Shown here in pieces: positions 17,629-26,771 of a DNA stretch of 50,854 nucleotides. Origin of the DNA: Hondaea fermentalgiana (taxonomy: Eukaryota; Sar; Bigyra; Thraustochytrida; Thraustochytriidae); assembly GCA_014084085.1 (NCBI GenBank), contig NPFB01000019.1, forward strand, positions 552,349 through 603,202, given 5' to 3'. The notes beneath the pieces are model-generated. The model was not told the origin of the DNA. It did no database searches and was given only the letters and a program-made list of their open reading frames with translations. A program made the position numbers and the translations under genes. How positions within the stretch are numbered: position 1 is the stretch's first letter; every line of letters starts with the position of its first letter.

Positions 17629-20600
17629 TCACAAAGACGGTTGGGGTGACGGCGGACGCACATCAGTCACATCAATGTATGCCACCGCCGCGTTCGAGCC
17701 CTTGCGCCGAGAGATAGTCCCGAAATCTCCGTCGTCCGGGCCGTGACGCTCACCAGTCCCAGCACCCATGCTGTCATCTTCCTCACAGGTGTCCTCAGTA
17801 AATCCAGTATCGCCACGGCTTCGCTTGAGCCCGTCTGCAAACCCAGCAGAGGAAAGAACTTGCTCGAAAGTGACCTCGCGAGCATCCCAGTCGCGCAAGG
17901 TCGCCTCGCGGCTCTCCTCATCGAGGTCCTGTCGCGTCATGACCTCGTCTTGCAAGAGCTCCATCCATTGTGAGCGATTGGCTGCAACCTGAATGCACGG
18001 ATCCGAGGAGTTCGGGAGGAGGGTTGACATTGCGAAAAACAGTGGCGCGACGATAAAGTCGATAAAGTTGATGGACATTTCCGCCTGGTGCGTCGTCTCG
18101 CGATCCATGTTGGGGGAAACCTCCCAGCCGTTTGCGCGCTCCAGGTCGCCTTGAGCGTAAAACTCTTCGCAAATGAGGTCCTGCCAGCGCTTCGATATGT
18201 CCCAGGATCGCGTCGGATTGCTAATATCTGCGCAGTGCAAAATGGACTTGGCCACGAGACCGCGTTCTTCCTCGTTCATCGACGTGGTTGGGTCGTCAAG
18301 GTGTCGCACGATGCAGTCCCGAAGCTCGCCGGTCAGGTCAAAGTGACACGTCATGTCTGTCGCAAGAATGCACTCCAGCACGATTTGCCGAATATCGCTG
18401 GCCTCCGTTTCGTTCATATTGCGCAAAATATTGGACGAGTCATCCTGCAAAATGCCAAAGGCGCAAGCGCAATGGTGGCTCTCCAACACAGACCGGCCCT
18501 CGTACATTTTGGCCAGCTTGGTCTCCGCCTTGACTTGAAAGGCGTTGTTCAAACCCGGGTGCTCCAGGTCATGACAGAACGCAGCAATCATGAGTCCGAA
18601 AGCTTGTACCTCATCAAGAAAGGTAACTCCTTGCATGGAGGTGAGCATGACAAACGTCGCTTGCAGCACATCGCAAGCGTGGTCAAAATTGTGGTAGGGC
18701 GTATTGTGCATGGACATTGCGCTCTCCACCCGCTCCACAAAGCTAACAAAGCACTCCGTTGGCACCGCAAATTGCGTATCGATGGACATGATGCGGAACA
18801 TGTGCGCCACGAGATAGGTCCGAAAATTTGTCGGCACGAGACTCAGATCAAAGAACCACGAAGAAGGGTCGAGCAGGCGAGGATCGCTGATCTTCTCTTT
18901 CCCGACAAACTTGCCGTATCGCGAGATCATGCTATTCCAAGACTCTGCCTTCTTCTTGCGACGCCTGGGCTGTTTTTTCTTCTTCCGCGCCGCAGCCGCC
19001 GCTGCAACAGCGGCCATGGTTGCGGTCGTGGAAAAAACCAAGCTTCCGCTTCTACCGCCAAAGATGCCCCCATCACCGCCGGCTCCGGCCCCGTTGCTGG
19101 TAAGGGTAGAGGAGCTTGTCGAGCGTTGAAAGACGGCATTCGGCACCGCACTTCGGCCCTTTCCGTCATCCTCGAGACGCCGGCCAATGGCCGCACGAGC
19201 AACCTCGAGCGCCTGTGTGCGCAACTCGTCAAGGTACGTGACGAGAGGCATACGATCCGAGGCCTCATGGCTCTCGGGATCACTATAGATGCCCACCTCA
19301 GTCATCGGAGAGACTCCCTTGTTCATCCGTGACAAAACAGCAGCAAGTGAGACAGGTCCCATCGGCGTCGCGGTCTCCTCATCGACATAATCGAGAGGTC
19401 GCCCGCATGCCTGCACGTAGGCATTTGCGAGAAACTCGAGCGAGGTCGCGCTTTCTTCCTGCTCAGCGAGATCTCCCGAGGCCGACGGCGCGCTCGCCAA
19501 CGAGAACCGCCTCACGGCTTCCCCGAGCGCATCATCGTCGCCATCTGGACGCACTTCGGCACGAGTAAATTGAGATCCAAGCCACTTACGAGACTTCTCG
19601 TCGAGGCTGACGGGACTTACGAGCTCGGCAAAGGAGCGCGTGAGCAAGAGGCGCTTCAGCACTCCCAGAAGATCGCGCTCACCGCGATTTCGTGCTGCTT
19701 TTGCCACAAACTCGAGGTGGGCAAGGGGCGAGACGAGGGCTCCCTTGTTGCTAGCTCCGGATTCAGAGACCAGCGTGGCACGGCGCGATTTCTGGGTGGC
19801 AGTCGATATCATGCGCGGTCGCGAGATCTGCATCGATGTGCTCCTTTTCTCGCCTGGTGCCAAGGTCCCATTCAGAGCGAGTGGCTCCAAGGGTGGTCCA
19901 GTGCCTCGGGACTTTTTCTTCTTGTTTTGAGGCCGCTGAAGAGTCGTTCCACGCCCGCTACCCGTGGTGTCGGCGAAACTCCCGCCTTGTCGGCCAGTCT
20001 CCGAGCGCACGTTCAGCTCCATGTTCTCTTGAAAGACGATATCCGCGAGCTCCCGCTGCTGTTCGAGATTGTGATCGCGGCTTGGTTCTCCCAGGGAGAT
20101 GCTTTCTTGCATGGTTGCAATTTCGGTCTCGTCCTCGCCATTAATCACGAGCTCGAGCCCGACGCTGAGCGTCGCGTCCTGCGCTTTCAGATCGCCATAC
20201 GGTTCAATAACGTCGAGGTCAAGTGAAAGCTTCGACGCGCTGTCGCGACGAATGTAAACATCTGCGAGCTGAACGGAACAGTAACCTACCATCATGTCGA
20301 AGCCGAGAGCACTGTCGAGCTGCCGCCAGAGCACAATTTCTAGCGAGGCATTCCTCTCCGGCTGATTTCTCCAGTCCACCAAAAATTCGGGTGCCAGCTT
20401 GAAGAGAAATGACTCGTTGAATTCGAGCAGTTCAGAATGCGTCGGAGCAGTCAACATGGTCTGCTTACGAACAAAACGCACGCCGTTGTGTAGACGGATA
20501 AAAGCTGAAGCATAAATCTCCGTCGAATGATTGTTCGGCGACGACAAATGTTTGGTAGGACCGCGCGGCGTCCTCGAGGAAGAGAACTGCTCATGCGATG

Positions 20601-23600
20601 CACCAGGCCCAGCGGAACGCAACGTGACGACAATGCCCGTATCCCCATCATTAAGAAGCGAGGCAAAGTTCAAGATGGTCCGGCGACGGACAGGGAGAAG
20701 GTCCCGTGAATTGTTTGACGAATTCGCGCCTTCAAAGAAACGAGTCCCGAGCTTGTGCCGATTCAACGTCATGGACACACGCGAAAACCATCGCCGCGTC
20801 TCACCAGGGTCGGAGTCGGCAAACGTAAAGTCGCGCATTGAGTAGTGCAGCTCTCCTCGACGAGACCATTCGTCGGCAATGATCCGAAAGGCCAAGGTGT
20901 GCGTGCGCTCTGCGGGGTCTTCGAAGAGTTCCACGGACGCCTCGTTCAGGTAAATCACCACATGCGCATCGCTCTCGGCCATGCGACGAGGATCGCGCTT
21001 CTTGAAGATAAGAATGCAGTCTGCATGCAACACGACGTAGCGTTCCTTCCAGTCCGAGAAGATCTTGTTGCTCGGTGGATTCTTCTTCTTGATCGAGAGA
21101 GGACCCTCCTTTTCAATACGCGCCTGCTGTGGGTCACCCGCAGTTGTCAGCACACGCATCGACACGGGGCGCTTCGGAAGAGCGCTGTCTTCGGCCTGAA
21201 GCTTTTCGAGCTCAAGAGCAGCTTTGAACTGCGACCGTGCGCGCGTGATGCTGGCTGCGAGGGAGATCTTGTGCTTCTTGAGCAATCGATGGCGGAGTGT
21301 ACTCACCAAAAGCATGTCAGCGAATCTGTAGACGTACTCGTCATTGTAGGCATTGGCACGAACCTTGTGAAAAATGCCGTGCTGGTCTGCAAGGTTCTCG
21401 CATGCGGCCTTGACGAGGTTCTCGGTAAAATCGCGCTTGAGAGAGTTGCGCGGGTAAACATCTTGAATCAATCGCAGAGAGAACGTGCTTCCGATCATGC
21501 AGGCGATGCGGAGAACCATTTGTTCGATGGACCCGAGCCGATCCACGAGCTCGCCTAGCACTCCTGCAGCAGTGCGTGGAGGTGCCACCTCCGCAGGTGG
21601 ATAATAGTCAGGAGGGAAGTTGACCCCTTCCATCTCATTTTCGTTGATGCCCTGCGCAGGCTGGTCTGGTGACGAGTTCATCGGATCGTTCGCACTTCGA
21701 TCGGCTAAAAACGCCGCTTGCTTACTCAGCGCGGCGCGATGAGCTGCATGCATCGTCCACGCTGGCTCGTCGAGATGCTGCACGGCTACACGCAGGGACG
21801 CCGTGTAGAGCTGGCGCGGTGCGTCCGCGCCTTGGTTCCGTTTCGAGGGCTTCTTGCTGGTATTTGGCAGAGGGGTGTAGCGGACGATTTTGGGTCTACG
21901 AGCCTCGCGGATTTCGTAGGCAAAGTCGCTGATGAGAAGCGGGTTGTTGTAACAGCGAGATTCGCACATGCGCCACAAGTCAGGGCTCACGGTCTGAATG
22001 TCATCGCCAACGTGCTTGCGAAATATGTCAACAGCCATGTTGCGCGAGAGCGGCCCCATAGACAGCACTTCAACGCCCTCCACAGCACAGACTTCACGAT
22101 ACTTGACCAGCGCCGCGCGCGTACGTGGTTGGATGAGTCTTGGCTGCAAACCCATGGTGCGGTCCGTGAGCCCCTCAAAGGATCGCAGGGCCACAACGAG
22201 AAGTAACTCGAGCGAGTCGCTGCAGACAAGTTCGGCGAGTCTACGCGCAACGCCCCACGAGTGCTCGTCGAGACGGAGCGCGTCGTCAATGAGGACGACG
22301 AGGCCGCCAAATTTGATGACAATCTTGGACACAATGTCACAGATCATATCAGTAAGCACTTCGTTCACATGCGCGACGCGTTCCGACTCGGGCAAATCGC
22401 TCAGGAGCGCGGCGGTATCTGCCTCGTCAAATTCAGTGCCAAGATCGTCGTTGAGCAGACTGGCGTATCCCGCCAGACTATCGTCGAGCGCTCCCGCTAG
22501 AATTTGCGTTCGAATTTTGCCTGGGTTCTTGCGGAGCGTTGCAGCCGCGAGATCGGAAGCCTCGTGGAAGATCCACTGCAAAATAATGTCGAACCAAACA
22601 TGGAAGTGGCGCTCCTCATTACGAAACTTTTGGAATTGGTCTGACTCGCCATTGAGCTGAAAGAGGCGCTCGTACTCTGACGTGGTGTGTTCCCATTGCT
22701 CAGAGGAACCTAGGACGGGCACGGCTTCGGGGAGAAAGCCGTATCCAAAGTGCTTGAGCAGATTTGTCTTTCCTGACCCAGGCTCGCCCGTGACAATGGC
22801 CACCGAGCCCTTGTTGTGCTCGATGAGCTCAATCTTGCGCGCCATGAGTGCCCCAAGCACATAAGAGTTCGGCGATTGCAGGACGGCGACGTCTTTGCGC
22901 GCCACCAGAACCAGCGTCAGAGTGGTGCCGCTGCTGACCTCCTCGCAGTTATACAGAGGCGCGGATACGGAGCCCACAGAAGGAGCTCTGCGCGGGGCAT
23001 CAGCTCGCTTCAAGTCCTTCGCTGGCCTAATGTCGACAGAGCGCTGCCAAAGAACACCAAAACCAAGAGCCGTGTTCACGATAGGTTCGAGGTACTTGAG
23101 CGGGACGCCTTCACTTGCTTCTGTCGGTGACTTGCCATTGAGCGCGGCTTCGATACGCGCGGTGTTCGATGGCCAAATGTCGAGGTTGAAGACCATTTCC
23201 GTGCCCTGAATAATTAAAGCGAGGTGGTCCGACCCAATGCCGTGCTGCAGCATTCCAACAGAATGGCCTCTTTCGCACGCGTTTGCAAGAAGATCCTTTG
23301 TGGTCTCTCGGCCTCCGGATCCTCGGTCGATGGTGGCGACATGATACATTTTAGGAGCGCCGATGACAACCTGGGCGCAAGTCTCGTCGTACTCCGGGTC
23401 ACTCGGACCGCCAGTCGACACGTGTGCCGTATTTGCGACCTCGTTATAAAAGATGAGGCTCTTCCTGCGCAGACCATGCGTCCCCTCGTCGCTGTCCAGG
23501 GAACTATACGTTTTGCGATTGGTGCTTGCAGCGGGGTTGTTGAACTCAAAATCAGCGTCCTCCTCAATCACTTCAGCGACAGACGACGCAGATGCCTTTC

Positions 23601-25548
23601 CGCCACTGCTCGGAGAAGAGGACACCGCCCCTGCAAGAGCCGAAGCCAAGCGCTGGCTCGTTCGCAGACCCCTACTGCTCATGCTGGACGATCTTCGCCT
23701 ATCGCTTTGCGCGCCGCTCGCGTTGCGCTTGCGTTGACCAGGGCCACGACCGCGGAGAAGAGATGTCGGCATACGAAAGTACATGCGAAGGTCTTCGTTC
23801 TTCCGCCCTGTCGACTCTTCAAGATCTCGCAGACGTTCTGGAGCCAGCAAGATGATCGATGAGAAGCGCATGGCAACATGACCACCGGGCGGCGCCTTGG
23901 AGGTGGAGCCCTTTGGCGTGAGACCTGCCATGGGAAAGCGGGGACCGAGCAGTTGCATCGAGTCCCGTACAGAGAATTCCTTGCCATTGGCGGATGCAAT
24001 ATCAGAGGCAGCGCGCTGCCGCGTTTCGCCTCGGTCCCGGCGCCCAATTCCAATGCGAAGCGTCCTCTTCATGGTCGTCTTTGGTACTTGGGGCGCAGCG
24101 AGAAGTCCGGCAGAAGCGAGCGGCTCAAACGCCTTGATCGGCTTGGACTTGCCCTTGACTCTGATGGGCTCGAGCCTGCGAAAGGGGATGTCTCGCTGAC
24201 AAGTGACAAAGGTGGCCTCGTCGCAGATAATTGGTGCAATAAAGCTCATGCTATCCCCTTCGTCGAGACTCTTTCGCGAGGCTTGCATGAATCGTGCCGA
24301 GAGATTGACAATGTCGCCCAGAACAGAGTATTCCTTTCTCGTTTGACTTCCGAGGACTCCGCAAAAGGCGGTGCCGGATGTGATGCCGGCCGCTGGGTTC
24401 AGTCCAAGATTTTCGCGCAGCCTGCTGATGCTATGCAGAGAGGAGGAAACCGCTCGCTTCGCATCATTTTCATGGCTGTAGGGCGGCAGGCCAAACAGAA
24501 CGATAATAGTTGCGCCTTTGTCGTCGACGATAAATTTGTTGAGGGCGCCCTCGTACTTGTACGCGGCAGTTTGAACGATGCGCATGGCCTCGTGGAGAAC
24601 TTGCATCTCTTCGCCGCCCGTGGCAGCGGCCTGAACCTCTGCTTCGGTGAGACCGAGTCCGATGAAGACCACTGAGATTCGCCGCAGCTCCGAACTGTAG
24701 TACTCGAACTCGGGATGGGCCGAGTCGATGGACTGGAGAGCCGCAGAGGGAATGAGCTGTCTGATGCGTTCCTCTGTGAGTCCTGTATAGGCGTCGAAGA
24801 GGTTGACGCCAACGCGTTTGTTACGTGCGCGCCCAGGCCTGAAGTTATCGAGGTCAATGCGTCGAAAACCGGTGTGACGATTACCACGCTTGCCTCCAGG
24901 CATCTTGTCACCAGAAATGCCAGCCTCTTTTTCAATGCACTTCCACGCAGCCGAGGAGACGATGACGTCGCCTGCCGAAGCCATTCCTTCAGCTGCGAAT
25001 GCCTGGCTCATGGGCTCGCCCACGGCGACATATTCTGTACGGCCCTTGATTCCGCCCAAATGAATAATGGCGAGCGAGCCCACACCGACGCCAATCTTGA
25101 TGCTCAGGGAGACAGCGTCATCGTCAAAAGTGAGATCCTGGCCGAGGCCTTGAATTCGCACAGCGCACTGTGTCGCGCGTTTTGCACGGTCTTCGATGCT
25201 TTCCTCATCGCCGGTGGGAGGCCAAAGTACAATCATGGCGTCGCCGGCGAACTTGAAGACATCGCCACCTTCGGAATTGATAATTTTCACGAGTTGACTA
25301 AAGTACGAGTTGAGCTGCTTCGCAAGGTGTTCGGCGCCGACATGAGGGCCATACCTGAACGACATGCGCTCGCTCAACTTTGTAAATCCACTAACATCGG
25401 CAAAGAGACAGGCTGCATCATAATTTGTCAGGCGCGGTTGCGAGGAGTCGTACCGCTCTTTCGTCTGGCGTTCTTCCTCTTCTAGCTTGAGAATTTCATC
25501 TACCACGACAGATGGCAAGTAGCTCGCGAGCAGCTCAATGTACCTCAT
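17629..25548 (-). CDS. Soluble-type adenylyl cyclase fused to STAND ATPase, PH, C2 and class I phosphodiesterase (2639 aa)
   Basis: This one polypeptide can on paper both make and hydrolyse cAMP. Residues of about 40-200 are cyclase domain C1, with the metal-binding Asp51 (FADVSGF), Lys99 and Asp103 (KFAGDA). Residues 290-440 are cyclase domain C2, with the DKG lysine (Lys344) and catalytic Asn415 and Arg419 (NLSAR). Order and motifs match soluble adenylyl cyclase (ADCY10), including a STAND-type ATPase with P-loop GEPGSGKT at 921-928 and Walker B LVVLIDD at 1083-1089. A PH-like domain follows at about 1480-1597 and a C2-like domain at about 1637-1803. Residues 2230-2530 are a class I phosphodiesterase catalytic domain with YHNFDH (2285-2290), HDLEHPG (2326-2332) and HCADISNP (2438-2445). 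The purine-binding Gln that precedes the GFID-type motif is Ser2492. Four R-R-x-S/T-hydrophobic sites (697, 1624, 1925, 2016) could be PKA targets. No membrane segments are seen, so it should be cytosolic or recruited to lipids. The start lies as close to C1 as in animal ADCY10. Confidence 0.93.
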   Translation of the reverse strand: MRYIELLASYLPSVVVDEILKLEEEERQTKERYDSSQPRLTNYDAACLFADVSGFTKLSERMSFRYGPHVGAEHLAKQLNSYFSQLVKIINSEGGDVFKFAGDAMIVLWPPTGDEESIEDRAKRATQCAVRIQGLGQDLTFDDDAVSLSIKIGVGVGSLAIIHLGGIKGRTEYVAVGEPMSQAFAAEGMASAGDVIVSSAAWKCIEKEAGISGDKMPGGKRGNRHTGFRRIDLDNFRPGRARNKRVGVNLFDAYTGLTEERIRQLIPSAALQSIDSAHPEFEYYSSELRRISVVFIGLGLTEAEVQAAATGGEEMQVLHEAMRIVQTAAYKYEGALNKFIVDDKGATIIVLFGLPPYSHENDAKRAVSSSLHSISRLRENLGLNPAAGITSGTAFCGVLGSQTRKEYSVLGDIVNLSARFMQASRKSLDEGDSMSFIAPIICDEATFVTCQRDIPFRRLEPIRVKGKSKPIKAFEPLASAGLLAAPQVPKTTMKRTLRIGIGRRDRGETRQRAASDIASANGKEFSVRDSMQLLGPRFPMAGLTPKGSTSKAPPGGHVAMRFSSIILLAPERLRDLEESTGRKNEDLRMYFRMPTSLLRGRGPGQRKRNASGAQSDRRRSSSMSSRGLRTSQRLASALAGAVSSSPSSGGKASASSVAEVIEEDADFEFNNPAASTNRKTYSSLDSDEGTHGLRRKSLIFYNEVANTAHVSTGGPSDPEYDETCAQVVIGAPKMYHVATIDRGSGGRETTKDLLANACERGHSVGMLQHGIGSDHLALIIQGTEMVFNLDIWPSNTARIEAALNGKSPTEASEGVPLKYLEPIVNTALGFGVLWQRSVDIRPAKDLKRADAPRRAPSVGSVSAPLYNCEEVSSGTTLTLVLVARKDVAVLQSPNSYVLGALMARKIELIEHNKGSVAIVTGEPGSGKTNLLKHFGYGFLPEAVPVLGSSEQWEHTTSEYERLFQLNGESDQFQKFRNEERHFHVWFDIILQWIFHEASDLAAATLRKNPGKIRTQILAGALDDSLAGYASLLNDDLGTEFDEADTAALLSDLPESERVAHVNEVLTDMICDIVSKIVIKFGGLVVLIDDALRLDEHSWGVARRLAELVCSDSLELLLVVALRSFEGLTDRTMGLQPRLIQPRTRAALVKYREVCAVEGVEVLSMGPLSRNMAVDIFRKHVGDDIQTVSPDLWRMCESRCYNNPLLISDFAYEIREARRPKIVRYTPLPNTSKKPSKRNQGADAPRQLYTASLRVAVQHLDEPAWTMHAAHRAALSKQAAFLADRSANDPMNSSPDQPAQGINENEMEGVNFPPDYYPPAEVAPPRTAAGVLGELVDRLGSIEQMVLRIACMIGSTFSLRLIQDVYPRNSLKRDFTENLVKAACENLADQHGIFHKVRANAYNDEYVYRFADMLLVSTLRHRLLKKHKISLAASITRARSQFKAALELEKLQAEDSALPKRPVSMRVLTTAGDPQQARIEKEGPLSIKKKNPPSNKIFSDWKERYVVLHADCILIFKKRDPRRMAESDAHVVIYLNEASVELFEDPAERTHTLAFRIIADEWSRRGELHYSMRDFTFADSDPGETRRWFSRVSMTLNRHKLGTRFFEGANSSNNSRDLLPVRRRTILNFASLLNDGDTGIVVTLRSAGPGASHEQFSSSRTPRGPTKHLSSPNNHSTEIYASAFIRLHNGVRFVRKQTMLTAPTHSELLEFNESFLFKLAPEFLVDWRNQPERNASLEIVLWRQLDSALGFDMMVGYCSVQLADVYIRRDSASKLSLDLDVIEPYGDLKAQDATLSVGLELVINGEDETEIATMQESISLGEPSRDHNLEQQRELADIVFQENMELNVRSETGRQGGSFADTTGSGRGTTLQRPQNKKKKSRGTGPPLEPLALNGTLAPGEKRSTSMQISRPRMISTATQKSRRATLVSESGASNKGALVSPLAHLEFVAKAARNRGERDLLGVLKRLLLTRSFAELVSPVSLDEKSRKWLGSQFTRAEVRPDGDDDALGEAVRRFSLASAPSASGDLAEQEESATSLEFLANAYVQACGRPLDYVDEETATPMGPVSLAAVLSRMNKGVSPMTEVGIYSDPESHEASDRMPLVTYLDELRTQALEVARAAIGRRLEDDGKGRSAVPNAVFQRSTSSSTLTSNGAGAGGDGGIFGGRSGSLVFSTTATMAAVAAAAAARKKKKQPRRRKKKAESWNSMISRYGKFVGKEKISDPRLLDPSSWFFDLSLVPTNFRTYLVAHMFRIMSIDTQFAVPTECFVSFVERVESAMSMHNTPYHNFDHACDVLQATFVMLTSMQGVTFLDEVQAFGLMIAAFCHDLEHPGLNNAFQVKAETKLAKMYEGRSVLESHHCACAFGILQDDSSNILRNMNETEASDIRQIVLECILATDMTCHFDLTGELRDCIVRHLDDPTTSMNEEERGLVAKSILHCADISNPTRSWDISKRWQDLICEEFYAQGDLERANGWEVSPNMDRETTHQAEMSINFIDFIVAPLFFAMSTLLPNSSDPCIQVAANRSQWMELLQDEVMTRQDLDEESREATLRDWDAREVTFEQVLSSAGFADGLKRSRGDTGFTEDTCEEDDSMGAGTGERHGPDDGDFGTISRRKGSNAAVAYIDVTDVRPPSPQPSL

Positions 25549-26771
25549 TTTCGACCAACTTGAACGCCTTTATCGCCGCTGAAATCGCCGCTTCTGCGTA
25601 TACAGGCCGTCTGCTGATTCTCCTGCAAGAAGCGCTGCTGTGGCCTGCTCGTCGTCCTGGTCGTTGCCAGGCTCGTACGCTTTTCCCCTTTCCCCCCTGG
25701 GGGGAAGGAAGGCAACCGCGCTCCTCTGTGCACGCCTGCGTGCGAGCGAGCTTAGCTTAGCTTAGCTCTGCTTACTTTCGTGCGTGCACTCTTTATGGAT
25801 TGATTTCCTTGAGCTCGCGTTCTTTCGCAGGGGACCTGGCGCGCCCGGGTCCGTCCTTCCCCGGCGCCGGCGCCTCCCGCGGGCGCCGCGACCTTGCCGA
25901 GTCTCCCCCTCGCTTCCCCCCTCGCCGCGCGCGCGCGCGCCTCCGCGGCCTCGGGGTCCGCGCGGCGGCACGTGCAGCGGAGGCCGCGACGACGAAATCG
26001 ATGAAATTGATCGAGCGCGCGCCGCCCGCGATCCACGGGTGGCTGGCTGGCCGGCCGGCCGGCCGACCGGTCGGCGGGGTCGCGCGCCGCTCGCTGCGGC
26101 GTCTGCTCCCGGCGCGGCTGCTCGCTCCCTCGCTCGCTCGCTCCGCGCGCGGGTCGGCCGAGGCGATTCTGCGGCCGGCCGGCGCGCCTCGAACAAGGCG
26201 GGCTCCCGCGCGCGTTTTTTTGGGGGGGAGGGGAGGGGGGGAGGGGGTCACCAGGCACCTTTCACGCGTTCTTCGGGGCTCCGCACTATGCCTGTGTAGC
26301 GGGCCAGCACCGGTGCAGGACGTGGCATGACCCCCTTGGCCCTGCTTCCTTTTTTCTTTCCAGGCTTTTATTCTTTTTTTTCTTTTTTTTTCTTGTACCT
26401 ATGTATAAATGGACTGCACGCATCGATGGTGTCAATTTGATGGTTGCGATCCAATGTGGCGATCGTCCTTGCAAGGGATGGGCCTTGGCGAGCTTCCTCG
26501 TGTAAAGCAAGGCCACGCCCAGCCTCGTGTGAGGGTCGATGGTCCCGATCATGCGCATTCATTGATAGACGGCATGGAAGTAAGAATTTTTTAATGTCAA
26601 ATACAAAAGGGACGCGAAGACAGTTTGGCGGACAGAATCTACGAACCTGGCAGACAAAGAAACGGGGACGTATGGACAAAGAACCACACAGTCATAGAAA
26701 ACGATTAAAAGGTTATTATGTTCGAGGGTGATCGTTCAAGCGAAAAGATGGATGGATGCCAAAGAAAACGA
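25549..26771. other. Intergenic region upstream of the cyclase-phosphodiesterase gene
   Basis: Both flanking genes are on the minus strand, so this holds the cyclase-phosphodiesterase promoter and leader and the CYRI 3' end. It is very GC-rich near 25830-26200, with a palindromic run of GGCC units around 26048-26075. It then has a G-tract at about 26219-26250 and pyrimidine/T tracts at 26349-26395. The frames here are low-complexity and look non-coding. A TATAAAT at 26404 on the plus strand has no gene downstream. Confidence 0.6.

Noticed and set aside
26404..26410. TATAAAT on the plus strand
   Set aside because: No plus-strand gene lies downstream; both flanking genes are on the minus strand.
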